A DNA stretch of 46,211 nucleotides, from the IMG/VR virus record IMGVR_UViG_3300042328_001750, positions 1-46,211 of that record. One strand, 5' to 3'. Both the position numbers and the translations under genes were made by a program. The notes below the pieces were generated by a model, which saw nothing but the letters and a program-made list of their open reading frames with translations, did not search any database and was not told where the DNA came from. This stretch comes from a virus. This document shows, one piece after another, positions 34,936-44,642 of this stretch; position 1 is the first letter of the stretch, and each line of letters begins with the position of its first letter.

Positions 34936-36078
34936 ATGATAAAACTTAAATCATTAATAAATAAATCTTTTTTATTAAAGGAAGATGATATCGTTAAAAA
35001 CAAAAAGACGGGTAATGTATATACTGTACAACAAATGGACCCCGATAAACACGATACAGCAACTCCTGATGAGATTGAAAAAACTAAAGCAAAATCAGGT
35101 GGTGTCATTCCAAAAGTAGGACAAGAACCATCTACACCAAAACCAGGTGCTAACCCACAGGCAAAACCTCAACAACCAACGGCACAACCCGCTGCAGGAG
35201 AAAAACCAAAAGCAGGAGAAAAACCAAAAGGACAACCTACCCAACCTCAACCAGGTGAAGCACCTCCTCCAGGAAAATTAAGTGGTAAAGATTTTCAAAG
35301 TTCTGCAGAAAAAAATGCAGAAAAAGAAAAACCACAAAGACCTGGTGCAGATGATATGAAGTTGAAAACCTTAATGCCAGGTATTGATACATCTAGAAAA
35401 ACATTAGACCAAGTTAGTCCGATGGAAAAAATGGAAGTAGCAACTAAAATTGATGCTTTGGTTGCAATGACCGATAAGGCAAAAGCAAATGGTGAAAAAC
35501 CAGAATTCTTTAATCTTTGCGATGTATCAATTCCAGGGTCAAATATATATTGTGAAGATAATTTAGGTATAGATAGAAACGATATGCCTCAATTCAAAGG
35601 TGATGCAAGACCTGGTTCACCAGCATCTAAATTACCAAAAAATAAAAATGGTGAAGTTGATGGTGAAGCATTCTTTAAAGAACTATTAGTAAAAGATGGT
35701 ATTAAAGTAGATGGGCCACATGATGTTCCACCGGATAGATTAAAAGCAACTCAAAAGAATATGGTTGGTGATAAAGTTGCAGGTATGTATAAAGGACTTG
35801 AAGAAAATCCCAATGACCCAGGTTTAACAGCACCTATATATGTTTCTAATGATGGTTATGTATTAGATGGCCACCATAGATGGGCAGCAATTGTTGCATA
35901 TAATGCAAAAAATCCTGATAAGCCAATTCCTATGAAGGTAAACATAATAGATGAACCTATAAAACCATTGGTAAACAGAGCAAATAAATACGCAGACCAC
36001 ATTGGTATTGAAAAGAAAGCAGCGGTAGCAGGGCAGAGGTCAGGTACACCTCAACAATCTCCCGAAAAAAAAAAGTAG
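34936..36078 (+). CDS. Phage protein with ParB-like domain and Pro-rich linker
   Basis: It has 380 residues from ATG 34936. An upstream in-frame TTG at 34825 is rejected because that stretch is the 40-residue gene in another frame. Residues 1-55 are a basic N-terminal domain, 58-140 are a Pro/Gln/Lys/Gly-rich low-complexity linker (with PAAGEKPKAGEKPKG repeats), and the C-terminal part has YVLDGHHRWAAIVAYN, the ParB/sulfiredoxin-fold DGHHRW signature. Such domains in phages occur in virion or DNA-handling proteins. C-terminal Lys run at the end. Confidence 0.8.
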   Translation: MIKLKSLINKSFLLKEDDIVKNKKTGNVYTVQQMDPDKHDTATPDEIEKTKAKSGGVIPKVGQEPSTPKPGANPQAKPQQPTAQPAAGEKPKAGEKPKGQPTQPQPGEAPPPGKLSGKDFQSSAEKNAEKEKPQRPGADDMKLKTLMPGIDTSRKTLDQVSPMEKMEVATKIDALVAMTDKAKANGEKPEFFNLCDVSIPGSNIYCEDNLGIDRNDMPQFKGDARPGSPASKLPKNKNGEVDGEAFFKELLVKDGIKVDGPHDVPPDRLKATQKNMVGDKVAGMYKGLEENPNDPGLTAPIYVSNDGYVLDGHHRWAAIVAYNAKNPDKPIPMKVNIIDEPIKPLVNRANKYADHIGIEKKAAVAGQRSGTPQQSPEKKK

Positions 36079-36080
36079 AA

Positions 36081-36860
36081 GTGGCCAATATTAAAGGTAA
36101 AAAATCTGGCAAAGATATCCAAACGATTGAAATGAATGGCGGCGGCCAAATCTATGGAACCGTACACAAAAATACTAAAATGGTTGATGATATAATTGAT
36201 GATGTTAAATCAAAAATACCAAAAGAAAGATGGAAAGATATTGTATTCGTAGGTGAAGGTGGTGCAACCAATAAAAACGGCAAATTAGTATTTAACGATG
36301 AAATGGATTATGCAGTACCAAAGTTTCAAGAAATGGGTGCCGGTGTTGATACATTTGATGGTGATGAATTAGATGTTCACAAACCAGATTCTAAATTATA
36401 CAAAAAACAAATTGAAAAAACAGGTCTTAACCAATCACAAGTTAATGCTGGTAATTGGGCTAGTATGATTGGACAGGGTGAAGGTACTGATACTATGAAA
36501 CCCACTACATTCTTAGATGCTGGTGGTAAACAATTCTTACAAAATTCAGCTAAAGAAGCAGGGTTCCCAGAAATAGAAAATTGGGATGAACCAACTGATA
36601 AAGATATAGATACATTATATAGATTATCATTTCCAAAAGATTATGGTGACAAAGAAACAAAAATAAATGATATTCAAGTTGCATTTAATGAAATTAGAGA
36701 TGAGAATATTATAGAAAAAAACAAAGAATTAACAGCGCAAGGTAAAATACCTATTACCATTGCAGGTGAGGGTCATATTGAGTTAGTTAAAAATATGATG
36801 ACAAAAAATACAAAATTATCAGAATTTTCATTAAGACACATCCTTAAATCAATTAAATAA
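36081..36860 (+). CDS. Phage hypothetical protein (GEGG/GEGH motifs)
   Basis: It has 259 residues and starts at GTG 36081, two bases after the preceding stop. It has two glycine-acid motifs, VFVGEGGATNK near 51-61 and ITIAGEGHIELV near 229-240. The second resembles the GExH element of TraB/Tiki-like proteins, but I do not see the rest of that fold, so this is a hint only. It may work with the preceding ParB-domain protein. Confidence 0.7.
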   Translation: MANIKGKKSGKDIQTIEMNGGGQIYGTVHKNTKMVDDIIDDVKSKIPKERWKDIVFVGEGGATNKNGKLVFNDEMDYAVPKFQEMGAGVDTFDGDELDVHKPDSKLYKKQIEKTGLNQSQVNAGNWASMIGQGEGTDTMKPTTFLDAGGKQFLQNSAKEAGFPEIENWDEPTDKDIDTLYRLSFPKDYGDKETKINDIQVAFNEIRDENIIEKNKELTAQGKIPITIAGEGHIELVKNMMTKNTKLSEFSLRHILKSIK

Positions 36861-36861
36861 T

Positions 36862-36872
36862 ATATTTATATT
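36862..36872 (+). promoter_or_regulatory. Candidate second-class promoter motif ATATTTATATT
   Basis: Exact second copy of the 11-mer, 12 nt before the endolysin ATG and with no TTTGG at -33. Lysis genes are normally late, which fits a late-promoter reading, but only three copies are known here. Confidence 0.4.
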
Positions 36873-36884
36873 AAAGTATAAATT

Positions 36885-37721
36885 ATGTTGTTAAAGAAAG
36901 GAGATAATAACGAACAGGTTAAACAACTTCAAGTTAAATTACATTTAGACCCAGTAGGTAATTTCGGCCCTAAAACCGAAGAAGCAGTAAAATTGTGGCA
37001 ATCAACTCATGGCTTAACCGCAGATGGTGTTGTAGGTGACAAGACTTGGGCAATGATTATGGGTGAACAAGAACATCCACAAGTACAACAACAAGCAGTA
37101 GCAGTTACAAATTCTACTGGTTTGAAATTAGAAAAATTAAAAGGACATATTCCAGATGCAGTTATTGCAATGATACCTGCAGTAGCACAAAAGTTTCAAA
37201 TTGATTCTGCATTGAGACTCGCACATTTCTTGGCTCAATGTGGCCACGAAAGTGGTGGATTTAGACTTACAAAAGAAAACTTAAACTATTCAGCTAAAGG
37301 TTTGAATGGTATCTTCAAAAAATATTTCCCAACATTAGAATCAGCTCTACCTTATGAGAGAAAACCTGATAAAATTGCAAACAAAGTATATGGTGGCAGA
37401 ATGGGTAACGGACCTGAAGCAAGCGGTGATGGTGCAAAGTTTTGCGGTAGAGGATATATTCAATTAACAGGAAAGGATAACTATACTGCATTTGGTAAAT
37501 CAATCGGCGAAGATGTTTGTGCTAACCCACAAGTAGTAGCTGAAAAATACGCATTATTATCGGCAGCATGGTTCTTCTCTAAAAACGGATTACACAAAAT
37601 GGCCGATGGTGGAGCTAGTGATACAGTTGTAACATCTATTACTAAAAGAGTAAACGGAGGAACAATCGGATTGGCAGACAGAATCAAACATTTCAAAGAA
37701 TATTATCACCTATTAACATAG
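36885..37721 (+). CDS. Endolysin: peptidoglycan-binding domain + GH19 muramidase/chitinase-like
   Basis: Cell wall lytic enzyme of 278 residues. The N-terminal 60 residues are a peptidoglycan-binding type 1 repeat (LKKGDNNEQVKQLQVKL, TADGVVGDKTWAMIM). From about 85 it is a glycoside hydrolase 19 domain with catalytic E122 in QCGHESGGF and the substrate-binding GRGYIQLTGKDNY. No signal peptide, so it needs a holin for release or acts from the virion. The SGNH gene at 37727 follows after 5 nt. Confidence 0.93.
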   Translation: MLLKKGDNNEQVKQLQVKLHLDPVGNFGPKTEEAVKLWQSTHGLTADGVVGDKTWAMIMGEQEHPQVQQQAVAVTNSTGLKLEKLKGHIPDAVIAMIPAVAQKFQIDSALRLAHFLAQCGHESGGFRLTKENLNYSAKGLNGIFKKYFPTLESALPYERKPDKIANKVYGGRMGNGPEASGDGAKFCGRGYIQLTGKDNYTAFGKSIGEDVCANPQVVAEKYALLSAAWFFSKNGLHKMADGGASDTVVTSITKRVNGGTIGLADRIKHFKEYYHLLT

Positions 37722-37726
37722 AAATT

Positions 37727-38545
37727 ATGAAAAAAAGGTTATATTGGAATAGTTGCTCATTTTTAGATACGGAAGCTATATTACATAATACGGCATTAAA
37801 TAAATTATTTACAAATGTTGAAAATGAACCAATTGATAGAAATAGTTATAAAGCTTCAGTCGGTGGAAGTAGTAACGAAAGTATCTTTAGAAGAACATAT
37901 ATTGACATTTTAAAAAATAAGTTTGAGTTTGTATTAATTTGTTGGTCACATCCTGAAAGATATTTTATAGTTGATAATAATGTTGAAATTGATTATCAAA
38001 AATTAAAAAAAGATGCAGATGAACATTTTTTTAAAACTAAATGGGATGAACAAATGTATGGGTATCAGCACCAAATCCCACATCATAGTAATATATCAAA
38101 TGATATTTTAAAATTTGAACCAAAGGGAACCGATGATACTATATTTTATACATTGTCATTACATTCTTTACTAAAAGAAAAAAATATACCACATTTATTT
38201 GTCAATATGGGTCATTTGGATTCGGATGTTTTAACGGCTAGACAAAGTTGGCTAGAATATATTAATCCTAAAAATTATATGTCATTAAATAGTGATGAAA
38301 CTATTTTAGAAAAAATGAAATTTTCTTTTGTAAAACATTATTTAACCATATCAGGTAATGAATTAATCAAAGATAAACAAATTGCCGAAATCAAAAAAAT
38401 CTCACCCGATAGTTTACTTCCAATAATTAATGATGGTAACTATCTTTGGGTATCGGATATTGCCGGTCACCTCGGCCAAAGAGCCATTGTTGATTTTTCT
38501 AATAAAATATATAATCATATTATTGAAAATAATTTGTTAGATTAA
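37727..38545 (+). CDS. SGNH-like hydrolase, divergent copy 5 of 5
   Basis: It has 272 residues. Block I is N8-S-C-S11-F, so the GDS motif is altered but the Ser is kept. The Gly/Asn block is SVGGSSNESIFRR, and the C-terminal block is DIAGHLGQRA. A CWSHPERYF segment precedes the active core. A+T-rich codons distinguish it from the endolysin before it. As for the other copies, an esterase or acyl transferase role is likely but not specific. Confidence 0.7.
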   Translation: MKKRLYWNSCSFLDTEAILHNTALNKLFTNVENEPIDRNSYKASVGGSSNESIFRRTYIDILKNKFEFVLICWSHPERYFIVDNNVEIDYQKLKKDADEHFFKTKWDEQMYGYQHQIPHHSNISNDILKFEPKGTDDTIFYTLSLHSLLKEKNIPHLFVNMGHLDSDVLTARQSWLEYINPKNYMSLNSDETILEKMKFSFVKHYLTISGNELIKDKQIAEIKKISPDSLLPIINDGNYLWVSDIAGHLGQRAIVDFSNKIYNHIIENNLLD

Positions 38546-38562
38546 ATAATTTTTCGTATATT
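38533..38562 (+). promoter_or_regulatory. Promoter F (TTTGT-N19-TATATT), leaderless
   Basis: TTTGTTA at 38533-38539 and TATATT at 38557-38562, preceded by TTTCG, with the standard 24-nt offset. The ATG at 38569 is 6 nt past the hexamer, so the transcript is predicted to be leaderless. Confidence 0.7.
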
Positions 38563-38568
38563 ACTTAT

Positions 38569-38757
38569 ATGGAAAAATTAAAAATTACATTAAATGTTAT
38601 TATTGTTACTTGTGTTATAGGATTAGCAATTTCATATCTAACACAATTAATACCGATGTTACCTAAATTAACATTCTTAGAAGCAGTTGGAGTGTATTGT
38701 CTTTGGACACCATTACATCATTTTTTGAATACATTTGGAAAAGATAATATAGAATAA
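38569..38757 (+). CDS. Small membrane protein
   Basis: It has 62 residues with two hydrophobic segments (about 7-27 and 34-52) separated by Pro-containing turns (LIPMLPK). Its size and layout resemble holins and small phage membrane proteins, and it lies 0.85 kb after the endolysin, so a holin role is possible, though unproven. Leaderless expression is predicted from promoter F. Confidence 0.7.
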   Translation: MEKLKITLNVIIVTCVIGLAISYLTQLIPMLPKLTFLEAVGVYCLWTPLHHFLNTFGKDNIE

Positions 38758-38780
38758 ATACTGATTGTTGTCATTTCATT

Positions 38781-38791
38781 ATATTTATATT
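38781..38791 (+). promoter_or_regulatory. Candidate second-class promoter motif ATATTTATATT
   Basis: Third exact copy of the 11-mer, 22 nt before the ATG of the envelope cassette's first gene. No TTTGG at the standard -33 offset. Confidence 0.4.
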
Positions 38792-38813
38792 CGTAAAGTA
38801 AAAATGAGTATAA

Positions 38814-39467
38814 ATGAAGGCAAAATTATTAGAATTAAAAGAAAATTGGAATGATATAGTTATATCACTCCTTGCATACATTGGAGTAGGGTGGGTAATA
38901 ATTGCATTACTATTCCAACTTACAATGCTTGGAATGCATTATAGTGGTAGTGATATTCCTACTCAAATTGGAAATTGGTTTGACCATAAATTTAATGGCA
39001 CTTTTAAAAATAGTCCAGGAAATATATTATATAATACCGAAGACCACATTTGGGTTGAATCAGTTACCAACGAAGTTAAAATTGGTAAGTTAGCAGGAAA
39101 TAGAAAATTGGAATTTGGTGTTAAGAATATTTTAGAAGAGTATTTACAGGAAAGAGGATTAGACCTTGCAACGGATGCAACACAGAGATTAAAAGTTTCA
39201 ATTATATATTTGGATGTTTTGACTACAAAGAAAAATGTTTCTATTTTCCATAGTGGAGAAGAAACGGTGGTAATTCGTTTGAGAGGAACATTATACAAAG
39301 ATGGTAAAAAAGATAAAGAGGTTATAGTAGAGGAAAGCTCGTCAGAAATCTCAATGTCAACTCTTATAGTAGATGAGGGTGGTAAATTTAATCAGACATC
39401 ATTGAGTAACGCACTTAAAAAGGCTTCTGACAAATTAATCACTAAACTATTAGGAGAGAAAAAATGA
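38814..39467 (+). CDS. Membrane-anchored protein of the envelope cassette
   Basis: It has 217 residues. A membrane helix (about 15-40) follows a short charged N terminus, then a large soluble domain, presumably periplasmic, with beta-strand pattern (LKVSIIYLDVLTTKKNVSIF) and acidic loops. The last 4 bases overlap the next gene (ATGA), so it is co-translated with the secreted protein. No known domain is recognised; the context implies a role at the inner membrane in the surface system. Confidence 0.75.
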   Translation: MKAKLLELKENWNDIVISLLAYIGVGWVIIALLFQLTMLGMHYSGSDIPTQIGNWFDHKFNGTFKNSPGNILYNTEDHIWVESVTNEVKIGKLAGNRKLEFGVKNILEEYLQERGLDLATDATQRLKVSIIYLDVLTTKKNVSIFHSGEETVVIRLRGTLYKDGKKDKEVIVEESSSEISMSTLIVDEGGKFNQTSLSNALKKASDKLITKLLGEKK

Positions 39468-41107
39468 TAAAAACACTATTAACGATACTTGGAATACTAG
39501 TAATATCCATATCGTCAAATGCACAATTAACAATCAACCAATCAGTAACACCTACAACAGGTTTAAAGGTTGGTGACACAATTTCAGTAAAGTATACAGT
39601 TGCAAGAGGTACAACTACACCAAGATATTTTTGGTTGAGATATCAATTCAACAATAAAGCATTGGCATATGTTTCAACCACATTCTCACAAGGAACATCG
39701 GTACAAACATATTATACCGGTTGGACGTCTTATAGATTTACAGCAAGTAATGCAAATAGTATTACTGCAACAAGTTTATACGCACAATATCTAGCATCTC
39801 CTTGGTCTTACGCAGCTAATTCGGATTGGAATGTAGGACAATTGACTATACAAAGAACCGATGCATCAATCAATGGAGACATTGCAACTCAAAAATATGT
39901 AATTAAAGATTTGGGTGAATATACCAACATACATAAATTAGATTTAGCATATTCAATAGATGCGGCAAGTGCATATATTACTCCAATTACAACTGACCCA
40001 GGTACAATGTCTTTGTCTAATATAACGGGTAATACATCTCAATTCAAAGTTAGAGTTTTATTCCCATCGGGATATGCAATCACAGACCATAGCATACAAT
40101 TGATGAAATTGAAATCAGATGGTAGTGGTGATATAGATTGGACACAATCTCCAATTCAACAAAAAGTATTGGATGCAAGTGGTGAAGCAACATTTACATC
40201 GGGTATTAAAGTTGGTGATAGTGTTGGTGTATTTGTAGGAGCTGCATTTCAAAAGAGTTGGATGAATAACATTGTGACCGTATCGGATGCATACAAAGCA
40301 TTTTTGGGTGTTTCACAGACTGATATCACCGGTGCAGGAACATATTTTACAAGACCTGTATTGGAAAAGAAAGTTGGTTTAATTACAATAGGTAAAACTA
40401 CATTTAGTGAAAGTGACTCATACAATATATTTGCTCACGTAATGGGAATAAATGCAGACTCAATTGCAATGATACCAAAATCAACATCAACATCGGTAAG
40501 ATGGTATAGTGGTTTACTAAATCAAAGTTGGTTAGACGGAACTCCTAAAAATAGAGTATATGTAACTAACTCAAATCAAACAGTAGATGCAGTATTTGCA
40601 TGGGGTGGAGATTTGGATTGGTCACATTCATCTCATCCTGACACAATTGCAAGTAGAGTGAGTAGTGGTATTTACACAAACTCAATCGGAAATACAAAAC
40701 AATCATTTGCAGTTGGAAGTATGAGTTATACATCAGCGATAGAAACTGCAAAATTAAGTTTGAACTCTACAATCACAAATGGTAAAGTTATTTTAACAGG
40801 AACTTTAACAAAAGAAGGTTTAGCAGGTTTGGAAGTAATTTTACAATATGATAATACCAAATTAACTTTTGACAATGTTGCTTTTGACGCAGGTGCAAAT
40901 GTTGTAAATTTCTCAACAAATAATGATGGTAGATTAACATTTGGTTCAATGGACCAGATTAAAACAGGTAGAATTAAAACAGGTACTCCATATAGATTAA
41001 CATTTACTCCAAAAGAAACATTAGCAAATACGGCAGGTTTATTCTATACAGTCCTAGCAGACGCAGTTGATGGAAGTGGTAAAAAAATTAATCTAATAGT
41101 AGAATAA
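39464..41107 (+). CDS. Secreted protein with degenerate dockerin-like and cohesin-like modules
   Basis: It has 547 residues. A Sec signal peptide (about 1-20, ends SSNAQ) leads a large beta-rich N-terminal region. Near 265-320 is a segment that aligns with the dockerin-like region of the next gene (VSDAYKAFL then FSESDSYNIFAHVMG), but without the Asp residues of the calcium loop. A W-x-GD-L-D-WSHS stretch follows, and the last 120 residues look like a cohesin (GLAGLEVILQYDNTKLTF). Overlaps the upstream gene by 4 nt. The next protein shares this C-terminal order, so the two are paralogues by module. Confidence 0.8.
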   Translation: MIKTLLTILGILVISISSNAQLTINQSVTPTTGLKVGDTISVKYTVARGTTTPRYFWLRYQFNNKALAYVSTTFSQGTSVQTYYTGWTSYRFTASNANSITATSLYAQYLASPWSYAANSDWNVGQLTIQRTDASINGDIATQKYVIKDLGEYTNIHKLDLAYSIDAASAYITPITTDPGTMSLSNITGNTSQFKVRVLFPSGYAITDHSIQLMKLKSDGSGDIDWTQSPIQQKVLDASGEATFTSGIKVGDSVGVFVGAAFQKSWMNNIVTVSDAYKAFLGVSQTDITGAGTYFTRPVLEKKVGLITIGKTTFSESDSYNIFAHVMGINADSIAMIPKSTSTSVRWYSGLLNQSWLDGTPKNRVYVTNSNQTVDAVFAWGGDLDWSHSSHPDTIASRVSSGIYTNSIGNTKQSFAVGSMSYTSAIETAKLSLNSTITNGKVILTGTLTKEGLAGLEVILQYDNTKLTFDNVAFDAGANVVNFSTNNDGRLTFGSMDQIKTGRIKTGTPYRLTFTPKETLANTAGLFYTVLADAVDGSGKKINLIVE

Positions 41108-43404
41108 TGAAACATCTATTAGTTACATTATTTCTTTTAATATCATTTTTAGGGTTCGGACAGAGTGTATCTGCTCCGGACTCTAAATCGTTTATACCAT
41201 CCACTACCGGACAAGATGCAAGTGGATTTGTATTGAGTGGATTTAGTTCTACTGCAACACTATTAGCATCAATCAGTTTAGTTAATCCACCATCAGGTAC
41301 AACATTCGTATTAAACACAACAACAGGTTTAACTGCCGCAAGTGGATTCACTTTAAGTGGTAACAAAACTCGATTAGTGGTTACAGGAACGATGGCTGAT
41401 ATTAATACGGCATTGGCATCTCTAAAAGTAAACACAGGTTCAGTAAAAGGAAATGTTTTATTATCAGTAGCAGCAACAGTCAATCCCGTTGGATATTATT
41501 ACAATGGTGTAAATGGACACTTTTATAGACCAATAACAACCGGTGCAACTTACACAAATGCAAGAGCAGCATCGTTATTAACTACATTCAAAGGACAGAC
41601 CGGATATTTAGTAACAATCACTTCTGCCGATGAAGATGCTTTTATTTTTAATAATGTTCCTCAAAGTAATATTTGGTTTGCACTAACCGATGAAGTAGAG
41701 GAAGCTAGATGGACGATAGATGCAGGACCTGAAAAGGGAACTCTTATCAAAATAAATAACGGACAAACAAACGGAAACATTCCTGGTCAATATAATAATT
41801 GGGCAGGTGGTGAACCAAATAATAGTGGTAATGAAGATTACGCAGTAACTAAATGGGGTGGTGGTTCTCAATGGAATGACTTACCAAATCATTTTAGTTG
41901 TGCTTATGTAATTGAATATGGAACTTGGTCTAACCCCGATGATGCAACCTTTACGGAGTTTTATACCAATTCGGTAACTCACTCAAACGGAGAAGTCCTA
42001 ACCGCACGATTCAATTTTGACTTTGGTGGTAATGTAGATGAAACCAAATTCTCAGCAAAAGCAAACACTTATGTAAACAATGTATGGGGAACAACAACCA
42101 ACACATCAAGAGCAATAAGTGGATTAGGTAAAACGGATATTACAAATGATTTAGATACCTTAAAGGTGAGTGGTGGTGGTATTAAAGCAACAACATCTGC
42201 CGGACAAGTTGAATGGGCAATAATAAATCCATATGATGCAAATTTAGGTGGACATCAATTATTAATAGATGAAAGAGAATTTGATGGAACAGGAGTATCT
42301 CCAAACGATATAACATCAATTAAATTATTTGATATATACGATGGGCCTGTTAGTGTTTATAGTGTAAGTGGTTGGTGGAAAACATATGTAATGCCTGGTA
42401 ATTTAACAACCAAAATAACTTCATCAACATTTCAAGCTCAATTAAGATTACAAGATGGGTGGTATGGAACTAGAGCCGAATTTACTTTCTCACCAATATT
42501 GGCATTCAAACAACATGGAATTGATTTATCATATACTAATCAAACGGATTTAAACACATTGTATAGTAGTATCGTTGGTGTTGCAGATGTATATTTGGCA
42601 TTTAAAGAATTATCAAATCGTGGATTATTTGGCAATGAAACAGGTAATGAATTTGGCTATGGTATTCAATATATGAACGCAGATGTAACGGGTGATGGTT
42701 TATTTAATGAAGCAGATACATATAAATTATTACAACACTTAACAGGTGTAGAATCACTTACACAATATTCAACCCTAACATATTTGATGAAACTATATGG
42801 TAAATCGGAATATGATGGGATTACAAAATCAAATTGGAATACACAATTCAATTCAACGAGAAGTTTATACCCATTCAGTTTAAATACCGGAACACTTAAT
42901 AACACATATAATGTTAGTGTAAGTTGGAGAGGTGATGTAAATCTTTCACATTCAGCAATACCTGTAATTAATACAACTGCAAGTAATTCGGTTAGAAGTA
43001 GTATGAGTATTAAAACAATGAGTTTACCAATATCAAATGAAATCAATGCATCAATCATAACTGAAATAATGGGTGATAGTGTTTATGCATATATTACAAT
43101 AGACCCATTACAACAAGAATTAGTAGGAACTCAATTACACTTAAATTACGATAATAGTTTGTTAAAGTTTATGAATGTATCTTATAAAACAATTGGTTCA
43201 CCAACCAATTATGGAACGGACAAAGGTGATTATGTGAATTTTGGTTCATTGATTACCGATGGTGGTGTTTTGAATAATACAACTGAATATAAAATCTCAT
43301 TTACAACTAAAACAAAATTAGATAATGTATTGGGATTGGTTTCGGTTGGATTTATGGATGCAGTTAATAAAGTGGGTACAACTTTAAAAATTAGAATGAA
43401 ATAA
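41107..43404 (+). CDS. Secreted C-type lectin, dockerin-like and cohesin-like protein
   Basis: It has 765 residues. A Sec signal peptide (about 1-19, FGFGQ end) and a beta-rich repeat are followed by a C-type lectin domain at about 125-275 with both sugar/calcium motifs, E236-P-N238 (mannose-type) and W256-N-D258. A dockerin-like EF-hand follows (D526-V-T-G-D530-G, N534, D537), then a SWRGDVNLSHS stretch, and a cohesin-like domain at the C terminus (GTQLHLNYDNSLLKFMNVS). The mannose-type motif suggests sugar binding. Overlaps neighbours by one base at the start. Host-surface location is inferred from the signal peptide. Confidence 0.85.
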   Translation: MKHLLVTLFLLISFLGFGQSVSAPDSKSFIPSTTGQDASGFVLSGFSSTATLLASISLVNPPSGTTFVLNTTTGLTAASGFTLSGNKTRLVVTGTMADINTALASLKVNTGSVKGNVLLSVAATVNPVGYYYNGVNGHFYRPITTGATYTNARAASLLTTFKGQTGYLVTITSADEDAFIFNNVPQSNIWFALTDEVEEARWTIDAGPEKGTLIKINNGQTNGNIPGQYNNWAGGEPNNSGNEDYAVTKWGGGSQWNDLPNHFSCAYVIEYGTWSNPDDATFTEFYTNSVTHSNGEVLTARFNFDFGGNVDETKFSAKANTYVNNVWGTTTNTSRAISGLGKTDITNDLDTLKVSGGGIKATTSAGQVEWAIINPYDANLGGHQLLIDEREFDGTGVSPNDITSIKLFDIYDGPVSVYSVSGWWKTYVMPGNLTTKITSSTFQAQLRLQDGWYGTRAEFTFSPILAFKQHGIDLSYTNQTDLNTLYSSIVGVADVYLAFKELSNRGLFGNETGNEFGYGIQYMNADVTGDGLFNEADTYKLLQHLTGVESLTQYSTLTYLMKLYGKSEYDGITKSNWNTQFNSTRSLYPFSLNTGTLNNTYNVSVSWRGDVNLSHSAIPVINTTASNSVRSSMSIKTMSLPISNEINASIITEIMGDSVYAYITIDPLQQELVGTQLHLNYDNSLLKFMNVSYKTIGSPTNYGTDKGDYVNFGSLITDGGVLNNTTEYKISFTTKTKLDNVLGLVSVGFMDAVNKVGTTLKIRMK

Positions 43405-44297
43405 TGAAAAAAATATTATTAGTTTTGTCACTAATTTTGACAACATTTGTTACAAACGCACAAATTGTAAAACCTGACACATTACAACTATCGGCAAAGG
43501 AACTATTTGGAGAAAGTGATGATTGGAACGATGTGGGTATATTACAATCCTATGTTAATTTTTCAAAAGATGTTCTTTCATCATCAAACCTTTCAGTAGG
43601 AATTATTGGAAAGCAAATATCAACAACTCTTAATTTGGGTTATAATAAATCATCTATGAATGGGCAGTGGGGACATACATTCGCAGCATCAATAAATCCT
43701 ATATGGAACTATTATGGTGTGGGGTATGGTTTAAGTAAAAATACAGAAAAAAGAACTACAACATTACAATCATTTTATTCAACGGATTTTGATTTCCAAA
43801 AAGATATTACCCTATCATTTATAGATGTATTTAGAACTAAAAAGTTTGGAACATTTGGTTATAGCCTAATTGCATCAAAATCTTTTTGGGGAACATACAA
43901 AGGTGAGTGGGAAGGAAAATATACGGTAGATGAAAATGGTAATTTTAAAGATTTAATATATCCAATGATGCCATCATCTAGTGAAATAAGTTATAGAGGT
44001 ATGGTGATGTACACATATACATTGAAAACAAAGAGGGTAAACATCTCACCACAAATATTCGCAATGAGTGATGTATATAAAGTATTCAAAGATGGAACTG
44101 CATCGGATTTAGCATATATAGATGATTTCAATTTGGACTTATATTATGGTACATCTATTGATTGGAAAATAACTAAAAGATTTGTATTGAATACTAATAT
44201 CAGATATAACACAACTTGGGATAAATTAAATGAATCGGTTGGATATAAAAAGAGTAACCCAATCCTATTTATGATAGGAACAAACTTTCAATTTTAA
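43404..44297 (+). CDS. Outer-membrane beta-barrel-like protein
   Basis: It has 297 residues. A Sec signal peptide (about 1-19, ends TNAQ) is followed by amphipathic strands rich in Tyr, Ser and Gly (YGLSKNTEKRTTTLQSFY) and a C terminus that ends in F after MIGTNFQF, the usual barrel ending. No TonB plug is present. It overlaps both neighbouring genes by one base or starts directly at them. Likely a small outer-membrane porin-like or anchor protein in the envelope cassette. Confidence 0.82.
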   Translation: MKKILLVLSLILTTFVTNAQIVKPDTLQLSAKELFGESDDWNDVGILQSYVNFSKDVLSSSNLSVGIIGKQISTTLNLGYNKSSMNGQWGHTFAASINPIWNYYGVGYGLSKNTEKRTTTLQSFYSTDFDFQKDITLSFIDVFRTKKFGTFGYSLIASKSFWGTYKGEWEGKYTVDENGNFKDLIYPMMPSSSEISYRGMVMYTYTLKTKRVNISPQIFAMSDVYKVFKDGTASDLAYIDDFNLDLYYGTSIDWKITKRFVLNTNIRYNTTWDKLNESVGYKKSNPILFMIGTNFQF

Positions 44298-44641
44298 TGA
44301 AAAAAATATTATTCATATTATGTTTGGGTTTGGCTGCATGTAAGAAGGTAGAAGTTATACCAACTCCACCTCCTGAAAATGTAAAAATATTTAGTGTTGC
44401 ACAAAGTAGTGTTGAAAACGGACAAGAAATACAATTTGATTTAACAAAAAATGGTGTATATACATTGACTTTGGGTGATAGTGTAAGTAACCAAATTTTG
44501 ACAAGAGAAAGATTTAATGGACAAATTGGAATAAATAAAAAGAAAATATACACTAAATCACTTTCAGTTAAATATTTATATCTGTTATTGGAAGATGCGA
44601 GTAAAAACAAGATTGGAAAAACAATAATAATAGTAAAGTAA
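44297..44641 (+). CDS. Small lipoprotein
   Basis: It has 114 residues. The N terminus KKILFILCLGLAACKK has a lipobox (LAAC) with the Cys at position 15, followed by a Pro-rich segment and a beta-rich domain. The mature protein would be lipid-anchored in the outer or inner membrane. It overlaps the barrel gene by one base. No domain recognised. Confidence 0.85.
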   Translation: MKKILFILCLGLAACKKVEVIPTPPPENVKIFSVAQSSVENGQEIQFDLTKNGVYTLTLGDSVSNQILTRERFNGQIGINKKKIYTKSLSVKYLYLLLEDASKNKIGKTIIIVK

Positions 44642-44642
44642 A

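Noticed and set aside
36081-36860. TraB/Tiki-like assignment from GEGG and GEGH motifs
   Set aside because: Only short motifs fit and the rest of the protein does not follow the fold. Left as hypothetical.
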